64,000 bases of DNA, from the NCBI RefSeq assembly GCF_028288205.1, contig NZ_JAQBOD010000010.1:1-64000 (forward strand), in the 5' to 3' direction. Positions 54,106-63,106 of the stretch are shown piece after piece (the first letter of the stretch is position 1; each line of letters begins with the position of its first letter). Source of the DNA: Mucilaginibacter sp. GTDB lineage: Bacteria > Bacteroidota > Bacteroidia > Sphingobacteriales > Sphingobacteriaceae. Position numbers and translations under genes: made by a program. A model generated the notes under the pieces. The model was not told the DNA's origin. It saw only the letters and a list, made by a program, of their open reading frames with translations, and made no database searches.

Positions 54106-54702
54106 ATGAAATTGCTAAGGGATCAAAAAACAATTATGCAACACCCTGAAGAAAATCCGTGGCAAATTTTAGCTGAAAAACAAGTTTATGATAATGCATG
54201 GATAAATTTAACCGAATACCAGGTTATCAATCCATCAGGCAATCCCGGCATTTATGGTAAAGTACATTTTAAAAACCGGGCCATTGGTATTGTTCCGTTG
54301 GATGATGATATGAATACCTATTTAGTGGGCCAATACCGTTTTGCACTTAATGAGTACAGTTGGGAAATACCCGAAGGCGGCGGACCATTAAATGATGATC
54401 CGTTAGCTGCGGCAAAACGCGAATTACTGGAAGAAACCGGCTTAAAAGCTGCAAAATGGGCCGAAGTACAGCGCATGCATCTAAGTAATTCTGTAAGTGA
54501 TGAGTTATGCATTATTTACGTAGCGCGATGTTTGGAACAATTTGAAGCAGAACCCGAGGAAACGGAGCAATTACTGGTAAAAAAGGTACCTTTTGAGGAA
54601 GTTTACCGCATGGTATGTGCGGGCGAAATTACCGATTCTGTAACAGTAGCGGCAGTTTTAAAAGTAAAATTACTCTTGCTGGAAAACAGCCTGCCTGAGT
54701 AA
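54106..54702 (+). CDS. NUDIX hydrolase (ADP-ribose pyrophosphatase-like)
   Basis: 198 aa. The Nudix box reads GGGPLNDDPLAAAKRELLEE followed by TGL. RELLEETGL is canonical, while the first Glu of the 23-residue pattern is Asp here. The upstream EIPEGG region is typical of ADP-ribose/GDP-mannose type enzymes. An alternative start at 54136 (MQHPEENPW) has a purine-rich stretch upstream and may be the true one. Substrate unknown. Confidence 0.88.
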   Translation: MKLLRDQKTIMQHPEENPWQILAEKQVYDNAWINLTEYQVINPSGNPGIYGKVHFKNRAIGIVPLDDDMNTYLVGQYRFALNEYSWEIPEGGGPLNDDPLAAAKRELLEETGLKAAKWAEVQRMHLSNSVSDELCIIYVARCLEQFEAEPEETEQLLVKKVPFEEVYRMVCAGEITDSVTVAAVLKVKLLLLENSLPE

Positions 54703-54717
54703 TTATTAAAATATTTT

Positions 54718-54725
54718 TACTTTTG
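54718..54725 (+). promoter_or_regulatory. -7 box for plsC
   Basis: TACTTTTG (TAnnTTTG) followed by CGCG, 16 bases before ATG 54742. Confidence 0.5.
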
Positions 54726-54741
54726 CGCGATTAATTAATTC

Positions 54742-55512
54742 ATGAAAAAGTTTCTCGGCTACATTTTATCACCAATTGCTATTGTGGCTTTTTTATTGCT
54801 GCTATGCATATTTCAACCTATACAATGGATAAGCTACCGCTTTTTTGGTTATAAAGCACATAAAAGCACTGTTGATCTTTTAAATTTATTGCTTACCGGC
54901 ACAGTTTACATCCTGGGTAATACGGTAACGTTTATTAATAACCAGCATTTACCTGTAAACAGGCCAATAATTTTTTTGGCTAATCATCAAAGTATGTTAG
55001 ATATTCCGCCGCTTATTTGGTACCTGCGGAAATATCATGCTAAATTCATTTCAAAAATTGAGTTGACAAAAGGCATACCATCTATATCCTATAATTTAAA
55101 ATATGGCGGTGGTGCAAATATCAATCGTAAGGATTCGCGTCAATCTTTAATGGAAATGAGTAAAATGGGTATCCGTATGAAAGAAAATAATTGGTCGGCA
55201 GTAATATTCCCCGAAGGCACCCGCTCTAAAACCGGGCAGGTAAAAACCTTCCAGGTGGGCGGTATAGCTATCATCCTTAAAAAATGCCCCAACGCGCTAC
55301 TGGTACCTATCGCCATAAAAAATTCATGGAAAGTAATACGTTACGGCTTATATCCCCTTAACACCTTCACCCCCATGACCTGGGAAGTACTTGAACCAAT
55401 TGAACCCGGAACATCCTCTGTTGATGAGTTGGTTGCCGAAGCCGAGAACAGAATAAAGAAAGCTTTAGGGCAGCTCCCTAACCCCCTAAAGGAGGGAACA
55501 ATAGTGGATTAA
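54742..55512 (+). CDS. plsC: 1-acyl-sn-glycerol-3-phosphate acyltransferase
   Basis: 256 aa. An N-terminal membrane helix (YILSPIAIVAFLLLLCIF) is followed by the catalytic NHQSMLD (HX4D) and the FPEGTRSKTG phosphate-binding motif. KGIPSISYNLKYGG is in the middle. It acylates lysophosphatidic acid in phospholipid synthesis. The last dozen residues (QLPNPLKEGT...) are encoded by one arm of an intergenic repeat, so the native C-terminus may have been replaced. Confidence 0.92.
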   Translation: MKKFLGYILSPIAIVAFLLLLCIFQPIQWISYRFFGYKAHKSTVDLLNLLLTGTVYILGNTVTFINNQHLPVNRPIIFLANHQSMLDIPPLIWYLRKYHAKFISKIELTKGIPSISYNLKYGGGANINRKDSRQSLMEMSKMGIRMKENNWSAVIFPEGTRSKTGQVKTFQVGGIAIILKKCPNALLVPIAIKNSWKVIRYGLYPLNTFTPMTWEVLEPIEPGTSSVDELVAEAENRIKKALGQLPNPLKEGTIVD

Positions 55513-55563
55513 TTAGCGAAATTAGTTAATCAAAAAAACTCCCCTTTAGGAGGCCAGGGGGCT
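55472..55563. repeat. C-rich inverted repeat overlapping both gene ends
   Basis: AGCTCCCTAACCCCCTAAAG (from 55472) is mirrored from 55563 leftwards by AGCCCCCTGGCCTCCTAAAG. It covers the last codons of plsC and reaches the stop codon of the LytTR gene, and could act as a two-way terminator. Confidence 0.8.
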
Positions 55564-56290
55564 AAATATTCTTCCCGTCAATGATCTTAAAAAACTCATC
55601 CCGGTAAGTATCACCCACAGGGATAATCTTATCGCCTATCCGGATACGGCTGCGCTCTATGCTGTCAATTTTATTAAGCGCCACTATGTATGATTTATGT
55701 ACACGGATAAAATGCTTCTCGGGCAGAGTATCCTCCATCTTCTTCATGTTTTGCAGGGTGATAATACGTTCGAGAGTAGTGAATATGGAGATATAATCCT
55801 TTAACCCCTCAATAAATAATATTTGATGCAGGTACACCTTTTGTATTTTATGCTCGCTCTTAACAAAAATAAAATCACTCATAAAATCCTGTTGCTGCTG
55901 CACCTGCACAGGCTCGGCTATCGCGGCTTTTGATGGCTGAATTATGCCTTGTGCTTTTTGCGCTGCCTTAAAGAACCTATCAAAAGCAATTGGTTTAAGC
56001 AGGTAATCAACCACATCGAGTTCATAACCCTCTAACGCGTATTGCGGATAGGCTGTGGTTAATATTACTTTAGTTTTGCCGTTAGCTATGCGCAGAAACT
56101 GTATGCCGGTAAGCTCGGGCATTTGCACATCCAGAAATACAAGATCGATATTACCATCCTGTACCAGCGTTAAAGCCTCAATAGGGTTAGTTGTAGATTT
56201 AACTAACTCCATAAACGGCACTTTGGATATATAGTCTTCCAGTATATGCAGCGCCAAAGGCTCGTCATCAACTATTAGGCATCTTATCAT
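55562..56290 (-). CDS. LytTR-family response regulator
   Basis: 242 aa. The receiver domain has acidic residues in IVDDEPLAL, phospho-Asp in LVFLDVQMPELTG (about 54), TTAYPQYALEGYE and DYLLKPIAFDRF. The C-terminal LytTR DNA-binding domain (about 135-240) has FVKSEHKIQKVYL, IHRVHKSYIVALN-like FIRVHKSYIVALNKI and IIPVGDTYRDEF. It pairs with the histidine kinase encoded one base upstream. The target may be the divergent transporter operon, which is inference. Confidence 0.94.
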   Translation of the reverse strand: MIRCLIVDDEPLALHILEDYISKVPFMELVKSTTNPIEALTLVQDGNIDLVFLDVQMPELTGIQFLRIANGKTKVILTTAYPQYALEGYELDVVDYLLKPIAFDRFFKAAQKAQGIIQPSKAAIAEPVQVQQQQDFMSDFIFVKSEHKIQKVYLHQILFIEGLKDYISIFTTLERIITLQNMKKMEDTLPEKHFIRVHKSYIVALNKIDSIERSRIRIGDKIIPVGDTYRDEFFKIIDGKNI

Positions 56291-56291
56291 A

Positions 56292-57299
56292 TTATAAAAC
56301 TAAGGATAATTCGCAAGTGTAGGTATCAATTTCGTCTCGTATATCTAAATTATATTTTCCGGCATATAACAGATCAAGCCGGCGCTTAACATTATTTAAC
56401 CCAATACCACCCATATCATCGCGGTTATTACTATGCTTTTTATTTTGTATATAAAAATGCAAATGCTCCTGGTCAACGCTTATCAATAGGCGAATAGGCG
56501 AAAGCGAATCATTGGCTATGCCATGTTTAAAGGCGTTTTCAATAAAAGCTATCAATAGCAATGGTACTATCTGTTGGTCTGTTACCTGCCCATCTATCTT
56601 AAAATCAATAAAAGCTTTATTGCCAAATCTTATTTTTTGCAGGTCGATATAGTTTTGCAGGTATTGTAACTCTTTAGCCAGATCAACTTTATTGTCATTA
56701 CACTCATACAGCATATAGCGCATTATTTCTGATAGCTTGAGTATAGCACCGGGTGTATTCTCTGATTGCTGATAAGCCAGTGAGTATATGCTATTTAATG
56801 AGTTAAACAGAAAATGCGGATTTATCTGAGATTTTAAAAAAGCAAGCTCTGCACTAAGACGTTGGTTTTCCAGGTCGCGTTGTATACGCTCGTTCAGGAA
56901 CCAATCCACACTAAATTTAAGTACAACGCTCAGGAATAAAAATATAATGCTCACAAAAAGTGTGCTGGTGAAATATGACCAGAAACTCATCATTACCTTC
57001 ATATGTACCAGCACATCTTGTTTAAACATAAGACCGACCCCATATTTGCCGACCCCATATATGATTATAGTAAACACCATTGCTACAGCATACATGCCAT
57101 AACGTTTCCGGTTTAAAAGGCGGGGAATAAACAGCAGGTAATTAAGATAAAAAAGGCTTATGTTGATACTCCCATACAATACAAAAATGACCAGGGTGCG
57201 ATGCATTGTCATCTTATCGTTATGTATTAAAAACAAAAAGAACGCGATAATACTTATCCAAATTAATATGTGCCAGAATATTTGCCAGTTTTTCTTCAT
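56292..57299 (-). CDS. LytS/YehU-type sensor histidine kinase
   Basis: 335 aa from ATG 57299. Four transmembrane segments in the first 140 residues, for example IFWHILIWISIIAFFLFLI and LVIFVLYGSINISLFYLNYL. The His_kinase domain has the phospho-acceptor in QINPHFLFNSLNSIYSL, and the HATPase has LLLIAFIENAFKHGI and GGIGLNNVKRRLD. There is no separate sensor domain; it probably senses within the membrane. A start three codons upstream (57308) lies within the promoter box. Confidence 0.93.
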   Translation of the reverse strand: MKKNWQIFWHILIWISIIAFFLFLIHNDKMTMHRTLVIFVLYGSINISLFYLNYLLFIPRLLNRKRYGMYAVAMVFTIIIYGVGKYGVGLMFKQDVLVHMKVMMSFWSYFTSTLFVSIIFLFLSVVLKFSVDWFLNERIQRDLENQRLSAELAFLKSQINPHFLFNSLNSIYSLAYQQSENTPGAILKLSEIMRYMLYECNDNKVDLAKELQYLQNYIDLQKIRFGNKAFIDFKIDGQVTDQQIVPLLLIAFIENAFKHGIANDSLSPIRLLISVDQEHLHFYIQNKKHSNNRDDMGGIGLNNVKRRLDLLYAGKYNLDIRDEIDTYTCELSLVL

Positions 57300-57305
57300 T
57301 GCTCC

Positions 57306-57313
57306 CAAAATTA
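57306..57313 (-). promoter_or_regulatory. -7 box of the kinase/regulator operon
   Basis: TAATTTTG on the minus strand, six bases before ATG 57299, implying a very short or absent leader. Confidence 0.5.
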
Positions 57314-57501
57314 GTATTTTGATTTAGGGCCACCTATAATTTATATACAGCTATCTATTTCATCGATGAACTGTCATTTATTATCTATGAACTGGCATAA
57401 ACAGTTAATTAGCGTTCGTCTGCAAATTACTGTGGTTGGTCTAAATGTTTTTAAGGGTCAATTTATTTAGTACACCTTTGTTGTATCAAAAATCACTCGC
57501 A

Positions 57502-57708
57502 ATGAAAAAGCTGTTTACCAACACAAATCCATTTATACTGTTACTTGCTCCGGTAATGTTTGCATTAATTATGGGCATTAGTTATCAGTTTGAACAAAAG
57601 AAACAAAATAATGATGTAGCTACTACTTCAGTGCACACCTCGTTGTTTTTTAAAGGCATAACCCTTGTAAAAGCTGTTTGCTCAATTGGCAAGCAAGATG
57701 TATGGTAA
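57502..57708 (+). CDS. Small membrane protein preceding the ABC transporter
   Basis: 68 aa, starting MKKLFTNTNPFILLLAPVMF. One hydrophobic segment (FILLLAPVMFALIMGISY) is followed by a polar tail. The stop codon overlaps the start of the ABC ATPase gene (ATGGTAA, 57702-57708). This indicates coupled translation. No family recognised. It is divergent from the two-component genes. Confidence 0.62.
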   Translation: MKKLFTNTNPFILLLAPVMFALIMGISYQFEQKKQNNDVATTSVHTSLFFKGITLVKAVCSIGKQDVW

Positions 57709-58604
57709 TCCAAACCGAAGGATTAACCTTTAATTTTGGTAGCCAAACGGTTGTTAAATCGTTATCACTACAAGTTCCGGAAGGAAGCATATATGGTTTT
57801 CTTGGCCCTAATGGCGCCGGGAAAACCACTACTATAAAATTACTGTTAAACCTGTTGCAAACACAGGAAGGAAGCATCCGCATATTCGATCTGGACTTTC
57901 AAACCCATCGTAAAGAAATATTATCGCAGGTAGGATCGCTTATTGAGCAGCCTGCTATCTACGCGCACCTTACCGGTAAAGAAAATTTGCTTAACCGGGC
58001 CATCCTGTTACAAATTTCTGAAAACCGTGTTGACGAAATGCTGGAACTGGTGCATCTAACCCAGGCGGCGCATAAAAAAGCCGGCAATTATTCGCTGGGG
58101 ATGAAACAACGCTTAGGAATTGCACTGGCTTTATTATCAGATCCCAAATTATTGATACTTGACGAGCCCACTAACGGCCTTGACCCTAATGGTATTATTG
58201 AAATACGCGAGCTATTAAAAAAGCTGGTAAGCAAACACAATAAAACTGTTTTTATATCAAGCCATTTATTAGCCGAAATTGAGCGTATGGCCACCCATGT
58301 AGGCATTATTAATAATGGCGAATTGCTTTTTCAAGGAGAGATAAAAGACCTGGAGTCGATAAGTCAACCCCTGGTACGTATTGAAGCTAACAATACTGTT
58401 GACGCGGCAAACCTGCTTTCAAAAAGCGGTTATAATGTTATTGATGTTAATGACAATTATCTATGTGTAACTTACCAATCAAAAGAAAAGACCGGGCAGA
58501 TCAATGCCTTGCTTAATAAAAACGGGTATACAATTTACAGTATACATAAAGTACAAAAGGACCTTGAAAAACTATTCTTAGACATTACCCAAACCCCGGC
58601 ATAA
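57702..58604 (+). CDS. ABC transporter ATP-binding protein
   Basis: 300 aa from ATG 57702. An upstream frame to 57678 lies within the small gene. Walker A is GPNGAGKTTTIK, the signature motif YSLGMKQRLGIAL, Walker B LLILDEPTNGLDPNG and the switch His in ISSHLLAEIERM. It resembles bacitracin/lantibiotic-resistance type exporters (BcrA). Its stop overlaps the permease start. Confidence 0.94.
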   Translation: MVIQTEGLTFNFGSQTVVKSLSLQVPEGSIYGFLGPNGAGKTTTIKLLLNLLQTQEGSIRIFDLDFQTHRKEILSQVGSLIEQPAIYAHLTGKENLLNRAILLQISENRVDEMLELVHLTQAAHKKAGNYSLGMKQRLGIALALLSDPKLLILDEPTNGLDPNGIIEIRELLKKLVSKHNKTVFISSHLLAEIERMATHVGIINNGELLFQGEIKDLESISQPLVRIEANNTVDAANLLSKSGYNVIDVNDNYLCVTYQSKEKTGQINALLNKNGYTIYSIHKVQKDLEKLFLDITQTPA

Positions 58605-59404
58605 TGAAAGGCTTTATACTATCCCTACAGTCTGAATTTTATAAGAGCCGTAAAACATTAGGATTTTGGGCAGCTATATTGTTACCATTAATATTAACCC
58701 TATTGGTTTTTATTGGCTTTTATGTAAAAAGTGAAAAAATGACCAATATGCCGGGTGTTTTACTTTGGATGCGTTTTTCGGGAGCCATATTAGGCATAAT
58801 GGGTTCATTACTGCTGCCTATGTTTGTAATATTTGTTGCCTACTCTGTAAACAGCGTTGAACATAAGGCCGATACCTGGAAAACATTATTCAGTTTGCCT
58901 ATAGCCAAATGGTCGGTTTATTCGGCCAAATATTTATATGCACTCTTTTTGGTTATTTTAAGCCTGGGCCTTTTTGCATTTTTTACCATTGGCTTTGGCA
59001 ACTTATTGGGCCTTTTAAAACCCGAGTTAAAGTTTTCTGAATACCACATGGAAGTAATGCTGCTACAGGTTTACTTTAAATTATTTTTATCAGCTTTAGG
59101 TATTTTATCTATTCAGTTTTTGCTGAGCCTTCTTTGGGCCGATTTTTTAAAGCCAATGGGTATTGGGTTTGTATGTACAATAGCCGGTGTAATTATGGCT
59201 ACAGCCAATTGGGAATACGATTTTTGGTTCCCCTACGCCTCTCCCATGATGGCGTTAAAAACTATGATGCCGCATACAAAAGGCAAAGACAACTCCCAAA
59301 TGGTAATTGATATTTTTACCAAAGATGTTTTTGTGAGTATTGCTATATCTGCAATAGTGTTTATTGCGGGATATTATATTGTGCAGAAAAAGAGTGTGAA
59401 ATAA
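58604..59404 (+). CDS. ABC-2 type transporter permease
   Basis: 266 aa with six hydrophobic segments, for example LGFWAAILLPLILTLLVFIGF, LGIMGSLLLPMFVIFVAYSV and VSIAISAIVFIAGYYIV. It matches lantibiotic-protection/BcrB-like ABC-2 permeases. It works with the ATPase encoded directly upstream. The adjacent LytTR two-component genes suggest induction by a membrane stress or peptide; this is inference. Confidence 0.88.
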   Translation: MKGFILSLQSEFYKSRKTLGFWAAILLPLILTLLVFIGFYVKSEKMTNMPGVLLWMRFSGAILGIMGSLLLPMFVIFVAYSVNSVEHKADTWKTLFSLPIAKWSVYSAKYLYALFLVILSLGLFAFFTIGFGNLLGLLKPELKFSEYHMEVMLLQVYFKLFLSALGILSIQFLLSLLWADFLKPMGIGFVCTIAGVIMATANWEYDFWFPYASPMMALKTMMPHTKGKDNSQMVIDIFTKDVFVSIAISAIVFIAGYYIVQKKSVK

Positions 59405-59427
59405 CAAACTGTTAAATAATGTTAACC

Positions 59428-59530
59428 TCAATTTTTTGCTGATACCTCATCAACCATTTGCTTTATATCGGCATCCTGTTTAATGGTGGTTTGGGCCGCC
59501 GCCGGCAAGCGTTATGATTAAGAAGTGCGA
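59428..59530 (-). pseudogene. Probable remnant of an M28-type peptidase N-terminus
   Basis: On the minus strand, from 59505 to a stop at 59428-59430, the frame reads PAAAQTTIKQDADIKQMVDE and then VSAKN. This resembles the mature start of Bacteroidota M28 peptidases (QDxxIKxMVDExSAKN). Just upstream in a shifted frame, FLIITLAG looks like the end of a signal peptide. A frameshift, a premature stop and loss of the catalytic domain make it a fragment. Family recognition is from memory of the motif. Confidence 0.4.
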
Positions 59531-59574
59531 GTTTTAATTATTTCAGCATGACACCCATTTTATTGTGGCAAATT

Positions 59575-62500
59575 TTACTCTTCCTCATCCCCAACAACCG
59601 CCAGCATGCCGTCAACTTGTTTAAAATTACTGCGTACAAAATGGCACCAATCACATTCTTTTTTACCGCAGCCGCTATTAAAATCATGTGCTATAATTTT
59701 TTGGTAAACTGAGGTGATCTGGTCTGTCACCAATGCAACATCATCCGGATTGATAACAATCTTTTCTTTATGATATTCGCCCTCGCTTATGGGTTCAACA
59801 AAATCAAAAATGGTTGTTGTTGCTTCCCAATCGTTACTGCGGTCGTTGTCTATTAATATTTTATAAAACACAGCCTGGCGCCAATAATCGCCGCCTTCGG
59901 GTTTGTCATTTGTTGGACCAACTAACTTGTCTTTGGCATTTTTTAGCTTGCCTGTTTTATAATCAACAATGGTAGCCTGTTTACCCTCAAACTCTATTTT
60001 ATCCAAGTTGCCTTTTATAGGTACGCCTTCTATTTCAATATTTTTAATACTCCGCTCAGTTACTGCTACCTTGTTCCATTTGGTAATGTTTTGCTCATAA
60101 TATGGCGGCAATATCTTTTCGCCATAATCAACACGCAGCTTAAACTCTTCTTTGGTGAACGAATCGCGGTTACGGTACATGTACCATTTAAACTCTTTCA
60201 TAAACTGTTCGGTCGATGGGAAATTATCGTCATCATCCTTTAACCACCTGAAGGCTTTGTTGAGCGCCCAATGCACAGCCTGCCCAAATGTTGCCGACGG
60301 GCTTTTACCAGACGGCACCCTAATTAAACACTGGAAATAAAACCTGAGCGGGCAATCTAAAAAGTTATTTAAATGCGTTACCGACAGGGTATAATTTTGT
60401 AATAATTGGTTAATATAATTGGTATCCAGCAGCTCAACCTTTGGTTTATCAGCTTCGCTAAACTGAGTGGTATAAAACTCCAGCATATTGGCTTCTGTAA
60501 CTTTAGGATGCTCGATAACCATATCTGTATCAGCCAGTATCTCGCCTATAAATTGTGACGACTCCTGCTCTTTGCCCTTTTTATCTTTATTCGCATATGA
60601 TATCATGAGGCATTGTTTGGCGCGGGTAAGTGCTACATAAAACAATCGCCTTGACTCTTCTTTTTGAGCGATATCATCATTTGTAGCTTGTGTCAACGTA
60701 TCGGGGTAACTGAAACCTGTATTGCGGCCTTTGCTGTCCCACGTCTTTTTATCACATCCAATAAAAAATACATGCTCAAACTCCTGTCCTTTTGAACCAT
60801 GCGCAGTGAAGAAATTTACACCATTATCAGAATAGATAACCTGATTCAAATCCAACCGGATACGGTGTTCTTTCATGGTATCGATAGTAGCCAGCAGGTC
60901 GGCTAATTTTATTTCGGGATTTTTGCGACTCTCGTCCTTTAAAAAATCAAAGAAATTAGTGAGCACCTGCATGTAAGTTCCCTTATCTGCCTGGTGCATA
61001 ATATACCGCAGGATACCCATTTTACCAATAACCTGCTGAAAAAGCTGTTGTAGTGTAATGCTTACCGCGTCACTTATCAACTCATCAATATTATTAATGA
61101 GGTATTTCATTTCCGTATTCAGCTCGGCATCAAACAGGTTGGGTTGTTTGGGCGCGCGCATTTCATGTATATACCGGCGCAATGATGTTTTGGGCTGATT
61201 ATTGGTAGATGTAACAAAATTCTCTTTTGATACCGCTATGCTTGCCTTGGCAATTTCTATAGGTGCTATGGTAAAGAAATCATAATGCATGATCTCGAAC
61301 AACAACTCATCCCCGCTATAAGGCGAATTAAGCTCCATAGCCAAATAGCGCAGTATGTTTATGATCTTTTCACCAAACGGAATGGTTAGTACATCTATTT
61401 TCCGGCGGGTGTTAACCGCTATCTTTTGGGTATCTAAAAAATGTATCAGATCTTCTACCTGGTTATGGTTACGATAGATAACAACTATCTCTCCCGGCTG
61501 CGTACCTTTTTCTACCAAATGTTTTATGCTGATGGCTACATCAACCATTTCCTGATCGGGATTTTCATACTCGCGTATAACCGGCTTTACCACCAGTTCA
61601 TCAAAACGTGAATGCGACGACTGTAAGCTTTTATCCAAAGCCAGCTGCCGTGTTAAACGCTCGTTATTATTATTAATGAGTGCTTTAGAAATATCAAGAA
61701 TATGTTGATTAGAACGGTAATTATGTTTAAGCACAACGGTTGATAGCGTACTTACATAATCATTAGCAAAATCTAAAATGTTCTTCATATTGGCACCCTG
61801 GAACTTGAAGATGGATTGGTCATCATCGCCTACCACAAATACGTTTGGTGTTTCCCAATAATTTAGCAAAAACTTAAGCAACTCATTTTGCGATCCGCTG
61901 GTATCCTGGAACTCATCCACCAAAATATAATGATAGCGTTCCTGGTACTTGCGTAGTATCTCTTCATTTTCACGGAAAGCCTTTAATACCCAAATGATCA
62001 TATCATCATAATCATATCGCCCGCTGGCTTTCATTTTGGCATCATAGCGCTGGTATTCAACCACAGCAGCCAGCAGCTTTTTCATGAGGTCATGAGCGGC
62101 ATCAATATCTTTTTGCTTGGGGTCGCCAATGTTTATGCCTTTGGCAGAATTTCCCCGCTTATATATAAATTCTTCCCGGTTAGGCAGGTCATCCAGATAT
62201 TCGTTTATAGCTTTTTCAATAAATTGCTCATCCCAGTTTTCCCGCTTCATGGTAGAGAACAGGCTCTTTAACCGGGGTACATCATAATAAATATCGCCCG
62301 TAAAACGCTTTAGTAAATGGTCTTTCGGAAAATCATCTACCAATTCCCTGAAAAGCATTGCCGATTCCAGGTCAGATAATGGCTCTAAATTCAATTTGCC
62401 AAAGTACTCCAGGTTTTCCTGTATCACCTCATTACAAAAAGCATGGAAAGTATAAATATGTATGCGGTAAGCATCGGGCCCAATAAACTCAAATAAGCGT

Positions 62501-62745
62501 TTGCGCATGGCTACTGCACCCGCATCGGTGTAAGTAAGGCAAAGTATTTCACCGGGCAACGCATCGGTATCAGTCAATATTTTGCCAATGCGGGCAGCCA
62601 GTATCTGTGTTTTACCTGTACCGGGGCCGGCAATAACCAACACCGGGCCGTCCATTTTATTTACGGCAGCCAATTGCTCGGGGTTTAAACCGGCCAATGC
62701 TTCCTGAAATTTGATATTATATTTATTGGGATTGGATGAGATCAT
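59575..62745 (-). CDS. UvrD/AddA-type helicase with C-terminal PD-(D/E)XK nuclease
   Basis: 1056 aa. SF1A helicase motifs in order: GPGTGKTQ (Walker A), YTDAGAVAMRKR, LVDEFQDTS, VVGDDDQSIFKFQGA, LKHNYRSNQHIL, FFTAHGSKGQEFEHVFFIG and RRLFYVALTRAKQCL. The last 300 residues are a PDDEXK_1 nuclease with FGQAVHWAL and ATIVDYKTGK. Cysteines in LDCPLRFYF and CGKKECDWC could hold an Fe-S cluster as in AddB/AdnA. It is probably a DNA-repair enzyme. The upstream DNA has a tandem copy of AGTAAAGATAGCA (62751-62778). Confidence 0.9.
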   Translation of the reverse strand: MISSNPNKYNIKFQEALAGLNPEQLAAVNKMDGPVLVIAGPGTGKTQILAARIGKILTDTDALPGEILCLTYTDAGAVAMRKRLFEFIGPDAYRIHIYTFHAFCNEVIQENLEYFGKLNLEPLSDLESAMLFRELVDDFPKDHLLKRFTGDIYYDVPRLKSLFSTMKRENWDEQFIEKAINEYLDDLPNREEFIYKRGNSAKGINIGDPKQKDIDAAHDLMKKLLAAVVEYQRYDAKMKASGRYDYDDMIIWVLKAFRENEEILRKYQERYHYILVDEFQDTSGSQNELLKFLLNYWETPNVFVVGDDDQSIFKFQGANMKNILDFANDYVSTLSTVVLKHNYRSNQHILDISKALINNNNERLTRQLALDKSLQSSHSRFDELVVKPVIREYENPDQEMVDVAISIKHLVEKGTQPGEIVVIYRNHNQVEDLIHFLDTQKIAVNTRRKIDVLTIPFGEKIINILRYLAMELNSPYSGDELLFEIMHYDFFTIAPIEIAKASIAVSKENFVTSTNNQPKTSLRRYIHEMRAPKQPNLFDAELNTEMKYLINNIDELISDAVSITLQQLFQQVIGKMGILRYIMHQADKGTYMQVLTNFFDFLKDESRKNPEIKLADLLATIDTMKEHRIRLDLNQVIYSDNGVNFFTAHGSKGQEFEHVFFIGCDKKTWDSKGRNTGFSYPDTLTQATNDDIAQKEESRRLFYVALTRAKQCLMISYANKDKKGKEQESSQFIGEILADTDMVIEHPKVTEANMLEFYTTQFSEADKPKVELLDTNYINQLLQNYTLSVTHLNNFLDCPLRFYFQCLIRVPSGKSPSATFGQAVHWALNKAFRWLKDDDDNFPSTEQFMKEFKWYMYRNRDSFTKEEFKLRVDYGEKILPPYYEQNITKWNKVAVTERSIKNIEIEGVPIKGNLDKIEFEGKQATIVDYKTGKLKNAKDKLVGPTNDKPEGGDYWRQAVFYKILIDNDRSNDWEATTTIFDFVEPISEGEYHKEKIVINPDDVALVTDQITSVYQKIIAHDFNSGCGKKECDWCHFVRSNFKQVDGMLAVVGDEEE

Positions 62746-62851
62746 TGTTTAGTAAAGATAGCATTAGTAAAGATAGCAAAGGATGAGTGATATGAATATG
62801 CTAACAAAAAAGAATAACAAAATTATTTATATAAGAAACCTGATTTTTATT

Positions 62852-62859
62852 TAAATTTG
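62852..62859 (+). promoter_or_regulatory. -7 box of the toxin-antitoxin operon
   Basis: TAAATTTG fits TAnnTTTG and ends four bases before ATG 62864. Confidence 0.5.
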
Positions 62860-62863
62860 ATGT

Positions 62864-63106
62864 ATGGCAACCGTTGACACTTTAAGAAATAATCTAATAG
62901 ATAAGCTACTTGCTATATCAAATAAAGAATACCTGCTTGCTTTAAACCAATTGGTTGAAAAAAGCGATGTAAATATTGATTCAGTTAAACTTAGTAACGA
63001 ACAAATTTTAATGTTGAAGTTAAGTGATAAAGACATTGAAGCAGGCAGATTGATTTCTCAAGATCAATTAGACAAGAATGACCTGGAATGGCTAAAAGGA
63101 CAATAG
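62864..63106 (+). CDS. Probable antitoxin of a RelE/ParE-type module
   Basis: 80 aa. MATVDTLRNNLIDKLLAISN and YLLALNQLVEKS form an N-terminal helical part. The C-terminus is acidic (SDKDIEAGRLISQDQLDKND). It matches the short antitoxins found before RelE/ParE toxins in Bacteroidota. It overlaps the toxin start by 19 bases. The gene is intact, unlike its partner. Confidence 0.72.
   Translation: MATVDTLRNNLIDKLLAISNKEYLLALNQLVEKSDVNIDSVKLSNEQILMLKLSDKDIEAGRLISQDQLDKNDLEWLKGQ

Noticed and set aside
62851..63036. Minus-strand frame over the antitoxin
   Set aside because: Antisense shadow; the plus-strand frame has a promoter box and an overlapping partner.
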